A stretch of DNA of 64,000 nucleotides, taken from the NCBI GenBank assembly GCA_009809945.1, contig WTPW01000018.1, positions 268,368-332,367 of the forward strand, in the 5' to 3' direction. The notes under the pieces are model-generated. The model was not told the origin of the DNA. It made no database searches and saw only the letters and a list, made by a program, of their open reading frames with translations. The position numbers and the translations under genes were made by a program. This document shows positions 11,430 to 23,029 of the stretch, one piece after another (within the stretch, counting starts at the first letter, position 1; every line of letters starts with the position of its first letter). The DNA is from Gigaspora margarita. Its lineage: Eukaryota > Glomeromycota > Glomeromycetes > Diversisporales > Gigasporaceae.

Positions 11430-11660
11430 ATTTTAAAAGAATTTGACTAAATAAAGTTTTTTACCAGCTATGAGAATTTTAAAATATTTGACTAAAATAT
11501 AGTATAATAATCTTAAAAATAATCTGACAAAATATAGTCTTCACTCTGCTATAATAATTTGAAAAACTATTAACAAACTAAACAGAGTCTTCACCCACTA
11601 TTAGAATTTTAATAACTACCAACCATGAGAATTTTAAACCTATCTGACTAAAATGATATT
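11430..11660 (+). repeat. Degenerate short tandem repeat
   Basis: Several imperfect units built from TTTGACTAAA-ATATAGT-CTTCAC and TATGAGAATTTTAAAA, roughly 45-60 bp each. No gene recognised in or next to it. Confidence 0.5.
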
Positions 11661-12059
11661 CTTTATTTAATAAAAGTAAAGCTAAATTTAGTTTTGTATT
11701 TGATGAAATAAAGTTCATTTACATTGGTATATATTTTCATATATATCTGTACAAATAAGCTTTCAAAAAAAGCACAAGTTGTTATATAAGGCCCGTACAC
11801 TAAATTATTATTGTTCATGCATTATCTAACCTTAAATTATTACCTTATTAATGCACTCTCTTAGGGTTTTGAAGTTCAGTTCAGTTCAATAGAGGTTCAG
11901 GTTCAGGTTCAATGAACCTGAACCTGAACCTGCTCTAAAAATTCAATACTAAACTGAATCTGAATTTAAAATTATTGAATATGAACCTGAACCTGAATTT
12001 AAAAAAGTTCAGTTCAGGTTCAGTTCAAGGTTCATAAACATGTTCAGGTTCATAATATA

Positions 12060-13425
12060 TGCACATGTTTACCTAAATCACAAAGTTAGAATCAATTAGT
12101 AAAATTTAGAGAATTATAGCATTTTGTATAATTTTATTAATAAAATTATTAAAAATATTGTTCTAATAAAATTTTGCTAATTGATCATAACTTCTTGCAC
12201 TAAGTAAACTTGTTCAGCACCAAAAAATACATCAAATCAGTATATTTTATTTTGCATTTCTTAAAATTTGAAAAAAAGATGCCTAATTTTGGAAATTTTT
12301 ATCAAAAATTCAAAATTAAGTATCTTTGATGCAAATTTTAAGAAAAATAAAATAATATATACTAATATGATATATTTTTAGTGCTAAACAAGCTTACTTA
12401 GAGCAAGAAGTTATAATCATTTATTAAAATTTAGAGAATCATAGAATTTGTATAATTTTATTAATAAAATTATACAATTTCTATATTTCTTTAAATTTTA
12501 CTAATTGATCATAACTACCTGCTCTAAGTAAAATTGTTTAATACCAAAAAATATGTTATACTGGTATATTTGTTTTATTTTCCTTAAAATTTGCATCCAA
12601 GATGCTTAGTTTTGAATTTTTTATAAAAATTTTCAAAATTAGTATCTTTTCTTCAAATTTTAAGAAAAGTAAAATAAAATATGTCAAGTTGATGTATTTT
12701 TTAGTGGTGAACAAGTTTACTTAGTACAAGAAGTTAGGATTATACATGAGTATAAAAGCATTTTGGGTTTGAAAACTTGAAATTAAAAATTGAAGACAAA
12801 ATTGTTTAACCTATTTTACTTAAAAGACAAAATTATTTGATTTTTTTTGAATAGATGAAATTATAAGGAACATATCTATATAAATTTTACTTGCTCTTCC
12901 TTATAAAAAATTTTAATTTCTTGAATAAAAACGAAATAGGCCTTTTTCAAAAATCAATTTTGGTGGCATCACTTGTTAGGATCAATTAGTAAAATATAGA
13001 GAATCTAGAAATTTGTATAATTTTATTAATAAAATTATACAAATTTCTATGATTCTCTAAATTCTACTAATTGATCCTAACTTCTTGCACTAAGTAAACT
13101 TGTTCACTACCAATAAATACATCAAATTGACATATTTTATTTTACTTTTCTTAAAATTGAAGAAAAGATGCTTAATTTTGAAAATTTCTAAAATTACATT
13201 CTTTTTAAAATTTTAAGAAAAGTAAAGTAAAATATACCATTTTGATGTATTTTTTGGTGCTGAACAAATTTACTTAGTGCAATAAGTTATGATCAATTGG
13301 TAAAATCTCATGTAAAATACGATTTTTAATAATTTTATTAAAAAAATTATACAAAATGCTATAATTCTCTAAATTTTACTAACTGATTTATACTTCTCAC
13401 TCTAAGCAAACTTGCTCATTATCAA
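12060..13425. repeat. Palindromic module array inside copy 2
   Basis: Dyadic modules lie at about 12,075-12,215, 12,385-12,535, 12,715-13,105 (split by a 234-bp insertion) and 13,255-13,420. They are delimited by AACAAGTTTACTTAGT and its complement, and joined by a second dyadic module containing TACATCAAATTGACA. Relative to the array near 6 kb, some arms read AAGTTA(G/T)GATCAATTAGT. Confidence 0.7.
12741..12974. mobile_element. 234-bp dispersed insertion with 8-bp target duplication
   Basis: The perfect duplication GTTAGGAT (12,733-12,740 and 12,975-12,982) shows it entered one arm of a palindromic module. An inverted relative lies at 26,313-26,560, sharing GCATTTTGGGTTTGAAA, AAAATTTTAATTTTC-type blocks and TTTTTCAAAAATCAATTT. 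The ends are not clear inverted repeats, so the superfamily is unknown. Confidence 0.7.
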
Positions 13426-13727
13426 AAAATATATATATTTTTATTTAGACTCAAACTAGTTTGCAAAATTTGGTCTAGACTGACCAAACTATGATTGAGT
13501 TTGAGTTTAGTATAAAGTTTTAAATAATAAAATTTAGAGGTTGAGTCTGGTTTGGGCCAGACCAAACCTGAACCCAAACCTAGAATCACTAGTTTATATG
13601 AACACTAGACTGAACCTGAACATATTTTAAAAAATGTTCAGGTTCAGGTTCATTACTGAACCTGAACCTGAACCTGAACTTGTCCTAAGTTCTGTTTAGT
13701 TCAGGTTCATAGGAACACTACTCTCTT

Positions 13728-13999
13728 TACATTGTTTCATAAATTGCTCTTAAAATAATCGCATAGTTAATCAGATAAATTAATTGATATCCTAACTCAG
13801 ATCCAAATAAATTGTAACCTCATAACATGTGATTAATTCTTAACAAATGATATATGTATAACCTAGATTTACTACTGATTTACTATTAGAGCTAATCTTA
13901 GTATTAAATTATTATTGCTATCTCAAAACAATAGTAATACAGCATAGCAAACTTTATTGTGATTGGCAAATTTTTGTAAATCAGCTCAAGTTTTATTAA
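13728..13999. other. AT-rich spacer
   Basis: No recognisable feature before the large palindrome. Confidence 0.4.
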
Positions 14000-14942
14000 C
14001 AGTCAGGGAATATATCACCTTGAGTTATAAATAATAGTAAAAATTAGTATAAAAACATATAAATTTACTATAAACTTTAAGCAAACATTCTTATTAGCTT
14101 ATAGATTAACTTTTTTTAAAAATTTCTAGTAGATTAAAATTATTTAGAGCACTTTTTTAAAATTTTGCAAATTTTGCAAATTTTGCAAATTTTTTTAAAA
14201 AAATTTTTAAAAAGAAAAAATTTTACAATTTTAAAACTGGAATTATATAAAATTTTATTCTGAACAAGTTTACTTAGTAGCAAAATATAGGTTATCTTGA
14301 CAAAAAAACAAGTCAGCTATATGCTAAAGTTAAAAACTTTTGGTTTGTAATTTTTTGTCAAGATAACATGCTTTGGGCTCCTAAGTAAACTTGTTCAGCA
14401 GGTAATTCTACTTATATTGAGTCAAAATGCATTTTCTTGAACATTTTATAAGTAAAAAAATGGAATTAAAGTTCAAAAATTTTTTTTAAAAAATTTTCAA
14501 ACTTTAATCCTATTTTTCATTTAGTAAAATTTTGAAACAATGTGTTTTGACCTCAATATGAGTTGAATTACCTGCTAAATAAGTTTACTTAGGAGCCCAA
14601 AGCAGGTTAACTTGACAAAAAAAGGGTTTATATTACAAACCAAAAGTTTTAAACTTAGCATATAGCTAACTTGTTTTTTTGTCAAGATAACATATATTTT
14701 GCTACTAAGTAAACTTGTTCAGAATAAAATTTTACATATAATTGCAGTCTATGATTCTTGATATATTTAATTCCAAGATTTAAAAAAAAGTTAATCTATA
14801 ATCTGAAAAGAATGTTTGCTTAAAGTTTATAATAAATTTATATATTTTTGCTTAAAGTTTATAGTAAATTTATATATTTTTATTCTAATTTTTATTATGA
14901 ACTAACACTTATATATCAACAGGTATGATATATTCCCTGACT
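14000..14942. mobile_element. Large palindromic (foldback-type) element, about 940 bp
   Basis: The whole unit is one imperfect inverted repeat centred near 14,490. Its ends are AGTCAGGGAATATATCA and TGATATATTCCCTGACT, possibly with ATTAA target duplications (13,995-13,999 and 14,943-14,947). Nested inside are paired AACAAGTTTACTTAGTAGCA / TGCTACTAAGTAAACTTGTT blocks (14,265 and 14,698) and paired CTAAGTAAACTTGTTCAGCA / TGCTAAATAAGTTTACTTAG blocks (14,382 and 14,573). The ends resemble those of the 8,876-11,173 element. The palindrome boundary blocks match the arrays at 6 and 12 kb. Confidence 0.75.
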
Positions 14943-14992
14943 ATTAAAAAAGTCACAATAATCACTAGATCAAATACATATTCTCAGAGGTT

Positions 14993-15150
14993 GTAGTATA
15001 AAAATTTAGAAACTATACCTTCTTCTCTACAAGATATTAAAGTAATTTGGAAATCAGCAGAGTAATTTGGAAGTTAGATATATAATATCTATATCATAAT
15101 GTACTAATTTCCTGTTTCTGGTTTCATACAACTACATTGTGTAGCTACTT
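14993..15150 (-). repeat. Inverted copy of the repeat at 33,382-33,537
   Basis: The two stretches match in opposite orientation over about 155 bp (for example CTACAAGATATTAAAGTAAT and ATATCATAATGTACTAA). In this copy the counterpart of TGCGCAGCTAC at 33,390 reads TGTGTAGCTAC, so its CpG is lost. Confidence 0.7.
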
Positions 15151-15910
15151 TTCTATAACAAATTATAGCACAGAATGATACTGCAATATATGAGAATGTT
15201 GGGATATGGAACTACATGAACCTGCATATAAATCTATATGAGACAATATATAGAGAAGCATATTTACAGCACATAATAAGGCACAAATTCTGTGCAATAG
15301 TGCACCTACTAATATGCAATTTTATGTGTTTTCTCATGCGTTGTCTCATGCATATTTATGTGCAGGTAACAAATAATAACATATATCTATACATATAAAC
15401 ATAATAATATATATTGTATATCCATTATTTTATTAACTAAATTTTATAATTTTATTAATTAATCTTTATAAGTTTTATTATCTAAATTTTGTATTTTATT
15501 AACTAATTTTGATTATTTTATTAATTAAATTTTATAATACAAATATTTTAATTTAATAATTTACATGCTGAATAAAAAAATGCTTTTCTAAACCTGATCC
15601 AAAAATGGCTATCTAATCCTACTAGATTAACTCAACCCAAACCTTTACTAACACTAAACTACCATAATATAGACAACACAACAAATTAAAATAAGTGAAA
15701 CTCCAGAAATGAACCTGAATTTGATGCTACAAAACCTATTCAATGATGAATTTACATCACCAAATACAATGTAGTCATACCCATAGATGGCAGTGAAATT
15801 ATAGTAATAATTTCTATATTCTACAGTAGAAATTGTTAAATTAATTTAACCAAAAATTTGTTAAAATTGAGATATCAAATTAAATTTCAATTATTGAAAT
15901 TAATTTATAT
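15151..15910. other. AT-rich stretch without gene
   Basis: A 60-codon plus-strand frame (15,216-15,398) has no domain and low-complexity context, so I do not call it. GGCAGTGAAATTATAGTAAT near 15,790 resembles the end of a decayed repeat at 28,010-28,030. Confidence 0.45.
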
Positions 15911-15913
15911 ACA

Positions 15914-16060
15914 AAAATTAAATCAATAGTAGAAATTAAATCAATAGTTGAAACTAAATCAATGCTTGAAATTAAATTACTAGTTGAAATTAAATCAATG
16001 GTTGAAATTAAATCACCTGTTGAAATTAAATTAATAGTTAAAATTAAATTAATAGTTTAA
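15914..16060 (+). repeat. Tandem repeat, unit about 20 bp
   Basis: About seven units of TTGAAATTAAATCAATAG with single-base changes. A related, diverged array on the other strand lies at 27,860-28,020. Confidence 0.75.
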
Positions 16061-17029
16061 GGGTTCTCAAGAATCTCTCTTAATATTAATGATAGAAATT
16101 ATACACAAGTACTAGTAATACTAATAGTAACTTTGTTAAAAATTTATATTGCAAAATACTGATATTACATTTTAGCCAATCAGTACAACTCTATTATAAA
16201 AAAAAGGTTCTGTTCATTTTGTTTTGTTTATTAAATATGCTAAAAAAACTCATTCAAAATTGTGAAATACAAATTTTTCAAATTTGCATGTTTACTAACA
16301 TTTGCTATAACTAGTTATAGCAGTTGACAATACAACAAATTATGGCAATACAACAGGTTACAGCAAGAGGAAATATATAAAAAGTTGCAAAAATAGAAAA
16401 AGTTAACAATAATACAAAAGTTATAGCTTATAAAAATATCAAAGTATATTGCAATAAAAATAGTTATGTTAATAAGTATTTAATAAGTATTTTATTTTCA
16501 AAAAACAATTATTTTTTTCAATTATTGCATGATTAAACTTTATTACCAATATTAAAAAAAACAGAAAAATAGTCATACTGTCTTAATAAAATATTAAAGT
16601 ATATTGTAGATTAAATCTTATTACATAAATCAGATGTTCATTTAAGAACTATATATAGTATTGTATTAGTAGTATTGGTGATTAGGAGATTGAAGAGCAT
16701 TGGCCTTTCAATTTTAAGGCTTTCTAGTAACTTTGACATTGAAGATTGTATGCAGCTAGAGAAACATCATATATATTTGAATATCAAATATTCAGTAAAG
16801 ACTTATACTTGCATTTTTTTAATTTTTTTTTTATGAAATAGAAACAAACTAAATATAGTATTGAGTCTCATAAGATGTTCTATTATGCTAAGGTTCTTAT
16901 TATCAATAAGAGATTTTTATAGCTCACTATGAACAAACTTTAGGACTTCATGCATTTAGTAATTTTTTTTCTATTTCTTACATGGTACACTTAACTGTTA
17001 TTATATAGGATGACAATATAAAATAAGCA
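16061..17029. other. AT-rich stretch without gene
   Basis: No open frame, repeat or paired termini recognised. Confidence 0.45.
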
Positions 17030-17031
17030 TA

Positions 17032-17816
17032 CCTATTTCTAGGAACTTTGTTTTGTTACATATAAATATTTTTTAAAATTTAGTATTTACTTGTAAAATT
17101 TTATATACAAAATCTACAATTAATTTATCATTTAAATATATAAATATATTTATATTTTATTTATAAAAAATTTTAACAACAAAATTAAATCTATATAATT
17201 TATATAAATTTTATAGACTACTGACCTATTTCTGTGGAAATATAATAGATATAAATTTTTGTCAAATAAATTGAACAAAGTTTACTAAGTAAAGTGTTCA
17301 TTACACTAAATTACACATATATAAAATTTTTATAGTGATTGGACAAGATTTTATTAATAGACTTGGCTGCTTAATTCTAAAGTATATATAAAAAATCAAT
17401 TTTATTTCTATGAACTATATATCTTGGGACTCTATAATTTGATTTGGATAATTTTGGTGCTATTCGAATCATAAAATTCGAATATTACCAAAATCATTCA
17501 AATTGGATCACCAAGTTATGTGATACACAATCTACAGAAATATATTCAATCCAATTTGGATAATTTTAGTGCTATTAGATTTGTCTCAGTGAGACAATTC
17601 AAACAATACCAAAATCATCCAAATTGGATTATGGGATCATAAGATATATAATCCTACGAAAATATATATAATCTCAAAAATAATAAATACATCTTATATC
17701 TATTATCTCAGTGAGATGATTCAAATGATACCAAAATTAACCAAATTGGATTATAGAATCATAAGATATCATGAAATATTATAATCTACAAAAATAGAGT
17801 GATCCCTAAAAATAGG
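17032..17816. mobile_element. Probable Tc1/mariner-type MITE with internal palindromes
   Basis: Ends CCTATTTCTAGGAA and (reverse complement) CCTATTTTTAGGGA pair imperfectly and are each flanked by TA (17,030-17,031 and 17,817-17,818). Three internal modules repeat TTTGGATAATTTTGGTGCTA and its mirror TACCAAAATCATTCAAATTG, resembling the modules of the 7,996-8,578 element. No coding frame. Confidence 0.55.
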
Positions 17817-17920
17817 TACTCTTGCTTTACTAAAAATGTATAGCCACAACTAATTAAATACTCTATGTGATATCAGATAAGTGTGAATAGCTTTCAGGAA
17901 GTTGAGCAACAACTAATTAA

Positions 17921-19120
17921 TTATATTGATTTTGTTTAGATAATCAAACCAATCCTACTATTTACTACACAATAATCTTGGACATGAACAATGATTTTGT
18001 ATTTAATTATGGGTACAAGGAGTATTGATATATTTAAATTGGTTGTTGCTCAATTTCCAAAAGCTATTTCTTTAACAGGACACTTACATAGATTTAGGGC
18101 AGTATTTGATTAATTGTAGCTGAAATAAAGCTTCTGAAGTGTTTTTTTATTTAATTGTAAAAGCTAGAGAACTAGTATTAATAAGTAAGAAGAAATATTT
18201 AAATAAACATTTAATGTTTACAGAAATAACAATTACACAAAAACTATTCAAATTGATACTTTTTTACATTAATTTTTATGCCAATGAGCATTGATTTATT
18301 TCATTTAATGAGAAACAAAATTTTTTATTTGACCAATAGAAACTTGAAGGAATTAGTAAACCCCTATATATTTTAGCCAATTGTGTCATATCAAATAAGT
18401 GGCCTGTTGGGAAAATAACTTTCAGAGAATTGTACTATAAGTCTTCTACATTATTCTTGATAGTGTAGCAAAGATAAAAGAGGGTAAAATAATTTCTATT
18501 TTTCCTTTTTTTATAGCTAGTTCTTTAACCTTATACTTATTATCATTAATTAAATAGATTTTATTGTATGATCTATTATATCAATTTTGTTAAGATAATC
18601 AAATTAATCCTACTATTCATCACACAATAATCTTGGATATGGACAATGATTTTGTATTTAATTATGAGTGCAAGGAGTATTGTTATATGAAAATTGGTTG
18701 TTGCTCAACTTCTAGAAAGTTATTTCCCTAACAGAATACTTACTTGGTATCACATAGGGTTAGGGTAGTATTTGATTAGTTGTGGCTGAAATAAGACTTT
18801 TGAAGTATTTTTTTTATTTGATTGTGAAAGGCTAGAGAACTAGTATTAATAAATAAGAAGAAATATTTAAATAAACATTTAACTTTATGGAAATAACAAT
18901 TACAAACCAATTGTTCAAATCGATACTTAATCCCTATATATTTTAGCAGATTGTTATATTGAATAAGTATCAGAAAATTTACTATAAACTTCCTACATTA
19001 TTCTTGGTAGTGGAGCAAAGATGAAAGAGGGTGAAATAATTTCTATTTTTCTTTTTTTTTATAGCCTGTTCTATACTTTAATATCATTAATCAAATAGAT
19101 ATTCATTATATGATTCATTA
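17921..19120 (+). repeat. Tandem duplication of an about 600-bp unit
   Basis: Unit A (17,921-18,575) and unit B (18,576-19,120) keep the same order of blocks: AATCTTGGACATGAACAATG, ATTGGTTGTTGCTCAA, GAGAACTAGTATTAATAA, CTACATTATTCTTG and TAATTTCTATTTTTC. B has lost about 100 bp in its second half. Neither unit has a credible open frame. Confidence 0.75.
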
Positions 19121-19356
19121 GGTTATTTTAAAGTTATTTTTCCAATAGGCCACTTAGTCACAAATAATCTAATGCCCTATATAGTGTCAGATAAGTTTGA
19201 TAGCCCAATTGAAAAAAGAGGGAAGGACACAGAAATTTAAAGTTTGTATTACTAGCAGAGTATGAGCATTCTAATTTTTCTATTTACATAATATACTGCA
19301 ATAAATATCAATATGCCCAATTTTGAAGTACCTATTTTTATAATAATAGCTATATA
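19121..19356. other. Spacer preceding the 8.5-kb TIR unit
   Basis: No gene, repeat boundary or paired termini recognised. It ends in TATATA against the first base of the following element. Confidence 0.4.
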
Positions 19357-19506
19357 CAGGGGCTACCAATGCATTGTGGACACTTTTTGAAAATTTATAT
19401 TGAGCTAAATAAACAAGATATAAAGCTAAAAATTATACAAAATATTAATTAAATCTAAAATTTTTAAATAAAAAAAGTTTGCAAAATTCTATGCAGTATT
19501 TTTAAG
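19357..19506 (+). repeat. Left terminal inverted repeat of the 8.5-kb unit
   Basis: Pairs with 27,689-27,835. By eye it differs by scattered substitutions and a one-base gap near the tip (CAGGGG against CAGGG). Confidence 0.75.
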
Positions 19507-19604
19507 TTATTTAAGGTTATACAATTTTGTGTAATATTACATGGTAAAAATAGGCTATTTTTAAAAATTAGCTATCATAAGCTGTATATTAAAAATATGA
19601 GAAG

Positions 19605-19902
19605 CTGTCAATGAAGCGTCAAGGTGATCATTATTGCGAGATCAAATGACTTTATTAAATCACATATTCAATTTGTTGAATTAGCCTTTTATAGATTTTT
19701 GATAGTTATTATTGTGGTCATTATGGTAACTTGTTTGATGCAGATATTTTCTGGTGTTTGTTGTAATTGCATATGATTGTTGAAATTGGATTACATATTA
19801 TGGATAAGACGAAAAGGAAAAGATATTTAAGGGTGTTTTGTTAAGTTAAGAAGTTATCTTTATTTTTGCTATCGCTCACCTTGTAGTGAAGGCTAACTCT
19901 AT
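19605..19902 (+). repeat. 300-bp direct repeat, copy 1
   Basis: Matches 24,076-24,375 along its whole length, for example TTTGATGCAGATATTTTCTG, ATGATTGTTGAAATTGGATT and AAGGGTGTTTTGTTAAGTTA. It begins TGTCAA but does not end in CA, so it is not a standard LTR. The two copies bracket the Sel1/higher-order-repeat block. Confidence 0.8.
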
Positions 19903-19959
19903 CAAATCCAAGAACAATTAGCTGTGAAAACAGTGAAAATATCTTTTGTTTCATCTTCA

Positions 19960-20740
19960 TAGCAGAAAGCATTCAAATATTATCAAAGATCTACAGATAT
20001 AGGACATTCTAATAGAATCTATAATGTTGAACTTTGTTATAAAAATGGAAAAATCTGGACATTATTATGAAAATGGGATAGGAGTTGAAAAAAACACAAA
20101 GAAGGTACCTGAACATTATCAAAAATCTGCAGATATATAGGACATTCTGATAGAATATATATTGTTGGACATTGTTATAAAAATGGAATAGGAATTGAAA
20201 TAGACATAAAGAAGACATCTGAATTTTATCAAAAATCTGGATATTGTTGTGGAAATGGAATGTGATTTAAAAAAAAAGAAGACATTAAAAAAGATAATCC
20301 AATATTATCAAGAATCTGCAAATTTAGGATATGCTAATAGAATATTTGATATCAAATACTGTTATAAAAATGGAATAAGAGTTAAAAAAAGATATAAAGA
20401 AGGCATTTAAATATTACCAAAAATCTGCAAATATGGGATGTATAGATAGAATATTTATTGATGGACATTGTTAGGAAAACTGGCTGATATAGGGGATGCT
20501 GATGGAATAAGGGAAGTTGAATATTGTTACAAAATAGGCATTGAAAGAAAGGCATTTAAAGATTATTAAAAATTTGCTGATTTGGGTGATGCAAATGAAA
20601 CAAAAAGAGTTTGATATTTTATGAAAAAGGTATAGAAGTTAAAAGGAATGAATGAAAGGCATTTGAATTTTATAAAAAATCTGCTGATATGGATAATGCT
20701 GATAAAACAGAAAGAGTTGTATATTGTTATGAAAAAGGAA
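19960..20740 (+). pseudogene. Decayed Sel1-like repeat protein
   Basis: Read with frameshifts and stops, the plus strand encodes successive diverged Sel1-like units, with cores such as YYQKSA, GHSNRIYNVE and YCYEKGIG. Recognisable units begin near 19,975, 20,110, 20,220, 20,300, 20,405, 20,560 and 20,665. Sel1 repeats are about 36-residue alpha-helical hairpins that usually act as protein-interaction scaffolds, and they are very numerous in Glomeromycotina. No start codon, intact exon or partner domain survives, and stop codons break most units. The reading frame runs straight into the minisatellite that follows. A functional protein is excluded; the family call is from the motif pattern. Confidence 0.6.
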
Positions 20741-20957
20741 TAGGCTCCATGGCTGCAATAGCAGTGCAAGAACCTCTTGTAAAATATTAGATTCCATAGC
20801 TGCAATAATAATATTGGGACCTTATATAAAAGTTTTAGGCTTTGAAGCTGTAATAGCAGTGCAAGAACCTTATATTTTTGTAAGAAATTAGGTTCTGCTG
20901 TTGCAATAGCAGTACAAAAATCTTTGTGAGTGAATAGCTAGGATCAAGCTGCATAGC

Positions 20958-21099
20958 TAGAGATAGTAAAATTGGAGATCATTTGTCTTTTTATCAAATG
21001 ATCTAGGTTATTTTGAACTAAAATTTATAATAAAATTGGGGTCATTTAAGGTTATTTGAGGTCATTTGAAGGTTATTTAAAGGCTATTTACCATCCCTG
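20958..21099. mobile_element. 142-bp hAT-type MITE inside the higher-order repeat
   Basis: The left end TAGAGATAGTAAA pairs with the reverse complement of the right end, CAGGGATGGTAAA. Subterminal AGGTCATTTGAAGGTTATTT motifs are repeated. Flanks TGCATAGC and GCAATAGC are a decayed target duplication of the minisatellite sequence. The ends resemble CAGTGATAGCAAAT of the 42,677 element. Confidence 0.6.
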
Positions 21100-21613
21100 G
21101 CAATAGCAGTATCAGAAATGTCTTAATGAGAGATATTATAAAATTCTGTAATATAGATGATATTGATAAAACAGAAAGAGTTGGTATTGTTATGAAAAAG
21201 GAATAGGCCCCATGGCTACAATAGTAGTGCAAGAACCTTATGTAAGATATTAGATTCCACAACTGCAATAATAATGCAAGGACTTTATATAAAAGTTTAG
21301 GTTTTGCAACTGCAATAGCAGTACAAGAACCTTATATTTTTGTGAGAAATTGGTTCTGGTGAAATATTAGATTCTGCAGCTGCAGTAACAATACAAGGAT
21401 CTGATGTAAAGTTTTAGGCATCACAGCTGCAATAGCAGTGCAAGAACCTTATATTTTTGTGAAAAATTAGGTTCTGCTGTTGCAGTAGCTGTGCAAGAAC
21501 CTTTGTAAGTGAATAGCAGAATCAAATTGCAGTAGCAGTATTAAAAAATGTCTTGATATTTTAAAAATCTGCTAATATGGGATGATGATAGAACAGAACA
21601 AGTTGGGTATTGT

Positions 21614-23029
21614 TAGAGGTGTAATCTGTTGATCTGCAATTCGGATGATCCGTTCAATATGCAAGTTGCAGATTATTCATTCAATCCATTCAAAATTCGT
21701 TCAATCTGGTTAATAAAACATATTTACTAAAGGTATATTTCAGTCTGATGATTTGCCAAATACGGATAGCATCGATTGCACCTTTTATGGTATAAAAACA
21801 TCGATCAGATGTTTCTGGGCATTTCGGTCACATGTTAATTAGCCAATCAGATTATGGCCTTTAATTTTTAAAAATTTGAGAATTCGTAGTAACGTACAAC
21901 GAAAATATTTAGTAATAAAAAATTCTTTAAACTTTTCCAAATTTTTAAAATAAATAAAACTCAGCACAACGCAACTTTATTTAATGTACTAAGATCGATT
22001 TACTTAGTACAAAATTTCACTATAGTTATTTTTTTGCAAAAAAACAAATATGAAGATATCTTGCCAATTACAAATCTGAATTAAGCGATTTTTATACCAT
22101 TTGATTCATCTCAATGAGACGAATCGAATGGTATAAAGATCACCAAACTATAATCGATAAAACCTGAGATATCACTAATAATCCAATTTCTAAATTTCTT
22201 AAAATTATTCTCATTAGTATCGAAGTGGGACTTTTGTTTTTTTTTGACCGAACCTACAAGATGCTCATGAAACTAATTATTTAATGTAATATATTAAACA
22301 GATTAAATAAAAATCAAGCCCAAGAAATAATTATGATAATGTTAATTTTCTTAACTGCTAATAAACTACTTGGATTTTACCATTTTCCTTCTTCACAAAA
22401 ACTTAACCCAACTTCCTTATGTGTGTCAATCAAACTTGCGAATATATATTTAAATTTCACTGCTTTTTCTTTGGGTAGCTAGACCAAAAAAATAAATAGA
22501 TTACGAACTAGTTTTAGTTAATAACTTATCCATTTTTGTTTAACAATATGCAAAAAAAGTTGTAATTTTAAGCTCTCATTTACCTTTTTTGAGAATAGTT
22601 GACAGGAGGGATTAAGTGGGATTAAATAATATAGGCGTTTAATACTAACTATTCATATATCGTTCAGTATTGAATTATTAAAAATTTTTTTTTATAACCC
22701 AAGACAAGTACAATGTACAATGCAGCAATGACGTACCTGAGAACCAATCAAATTCACGAAATTGTATGTCGATCATTCTAGAATACAATTTTCTAATTCA
22801 GCAAATCGTCAGGCTGTATTTATTTATTTAATATTGAGCCAAAAAAATACATATCTTAAATAATTCCCTGCTAAAAAACATTACTATCAAATTTTATTCG
22901 TCAAATCGTAGATTCCAGATTATTATCCATTCAATCTGTTCAAAATCTGCGAATTGTTAATTATCTGTATGAATAAGGATTTGTTTTTGTATAATCTGGT
23001 GATCTGGATTTGAACAGATCACATTACTA
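21614..23029. mobile_element. 1.4-kb non-autonomous hAT-type element, perfect 8-bp duplication
   Basis: GGTATTGT flanks both sides (21,606-21,613 and 23,030-23,037). The ends TAGAGGTGTAATCTGTT and (reverse complement) TAGTAATGTGATCTGTT are inverted repeats. Mirrored GATCTG/AATCTG-rich subterminal stretches follow. The interior has no long open frame and contains a palindrome related to the 7,996-8,578 MITE (about 22,050-22,170). The target is a Sel1-like coding fragment. Confidence 0.85.

Larger units (their letters stand above)
11863..13719. mobile_element. hAT-type non-autonomous element with GGTTCA-repeat ends and palindromic core (copy 2)
   Basis: A perfect 8-bp duplication ACTCTCTT (11,855-11,862 and 13,720-13,727) encloses 1857 bp. 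The right end, reverse-complemented, reads AGTGTTCCTATGAACCTGAA; the left end AGGGTTTTGAAGTTCAG is a weaker match. Both ends contain runs of the 6-bp repeat GGTTCA (11,870-12,060; 13,600-13,715). The core again holds AACAAGTTTACTTAGT palindromes. The design matches the 5,689-7,682 element. No protein-coding frame. Confidence 0.65.
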
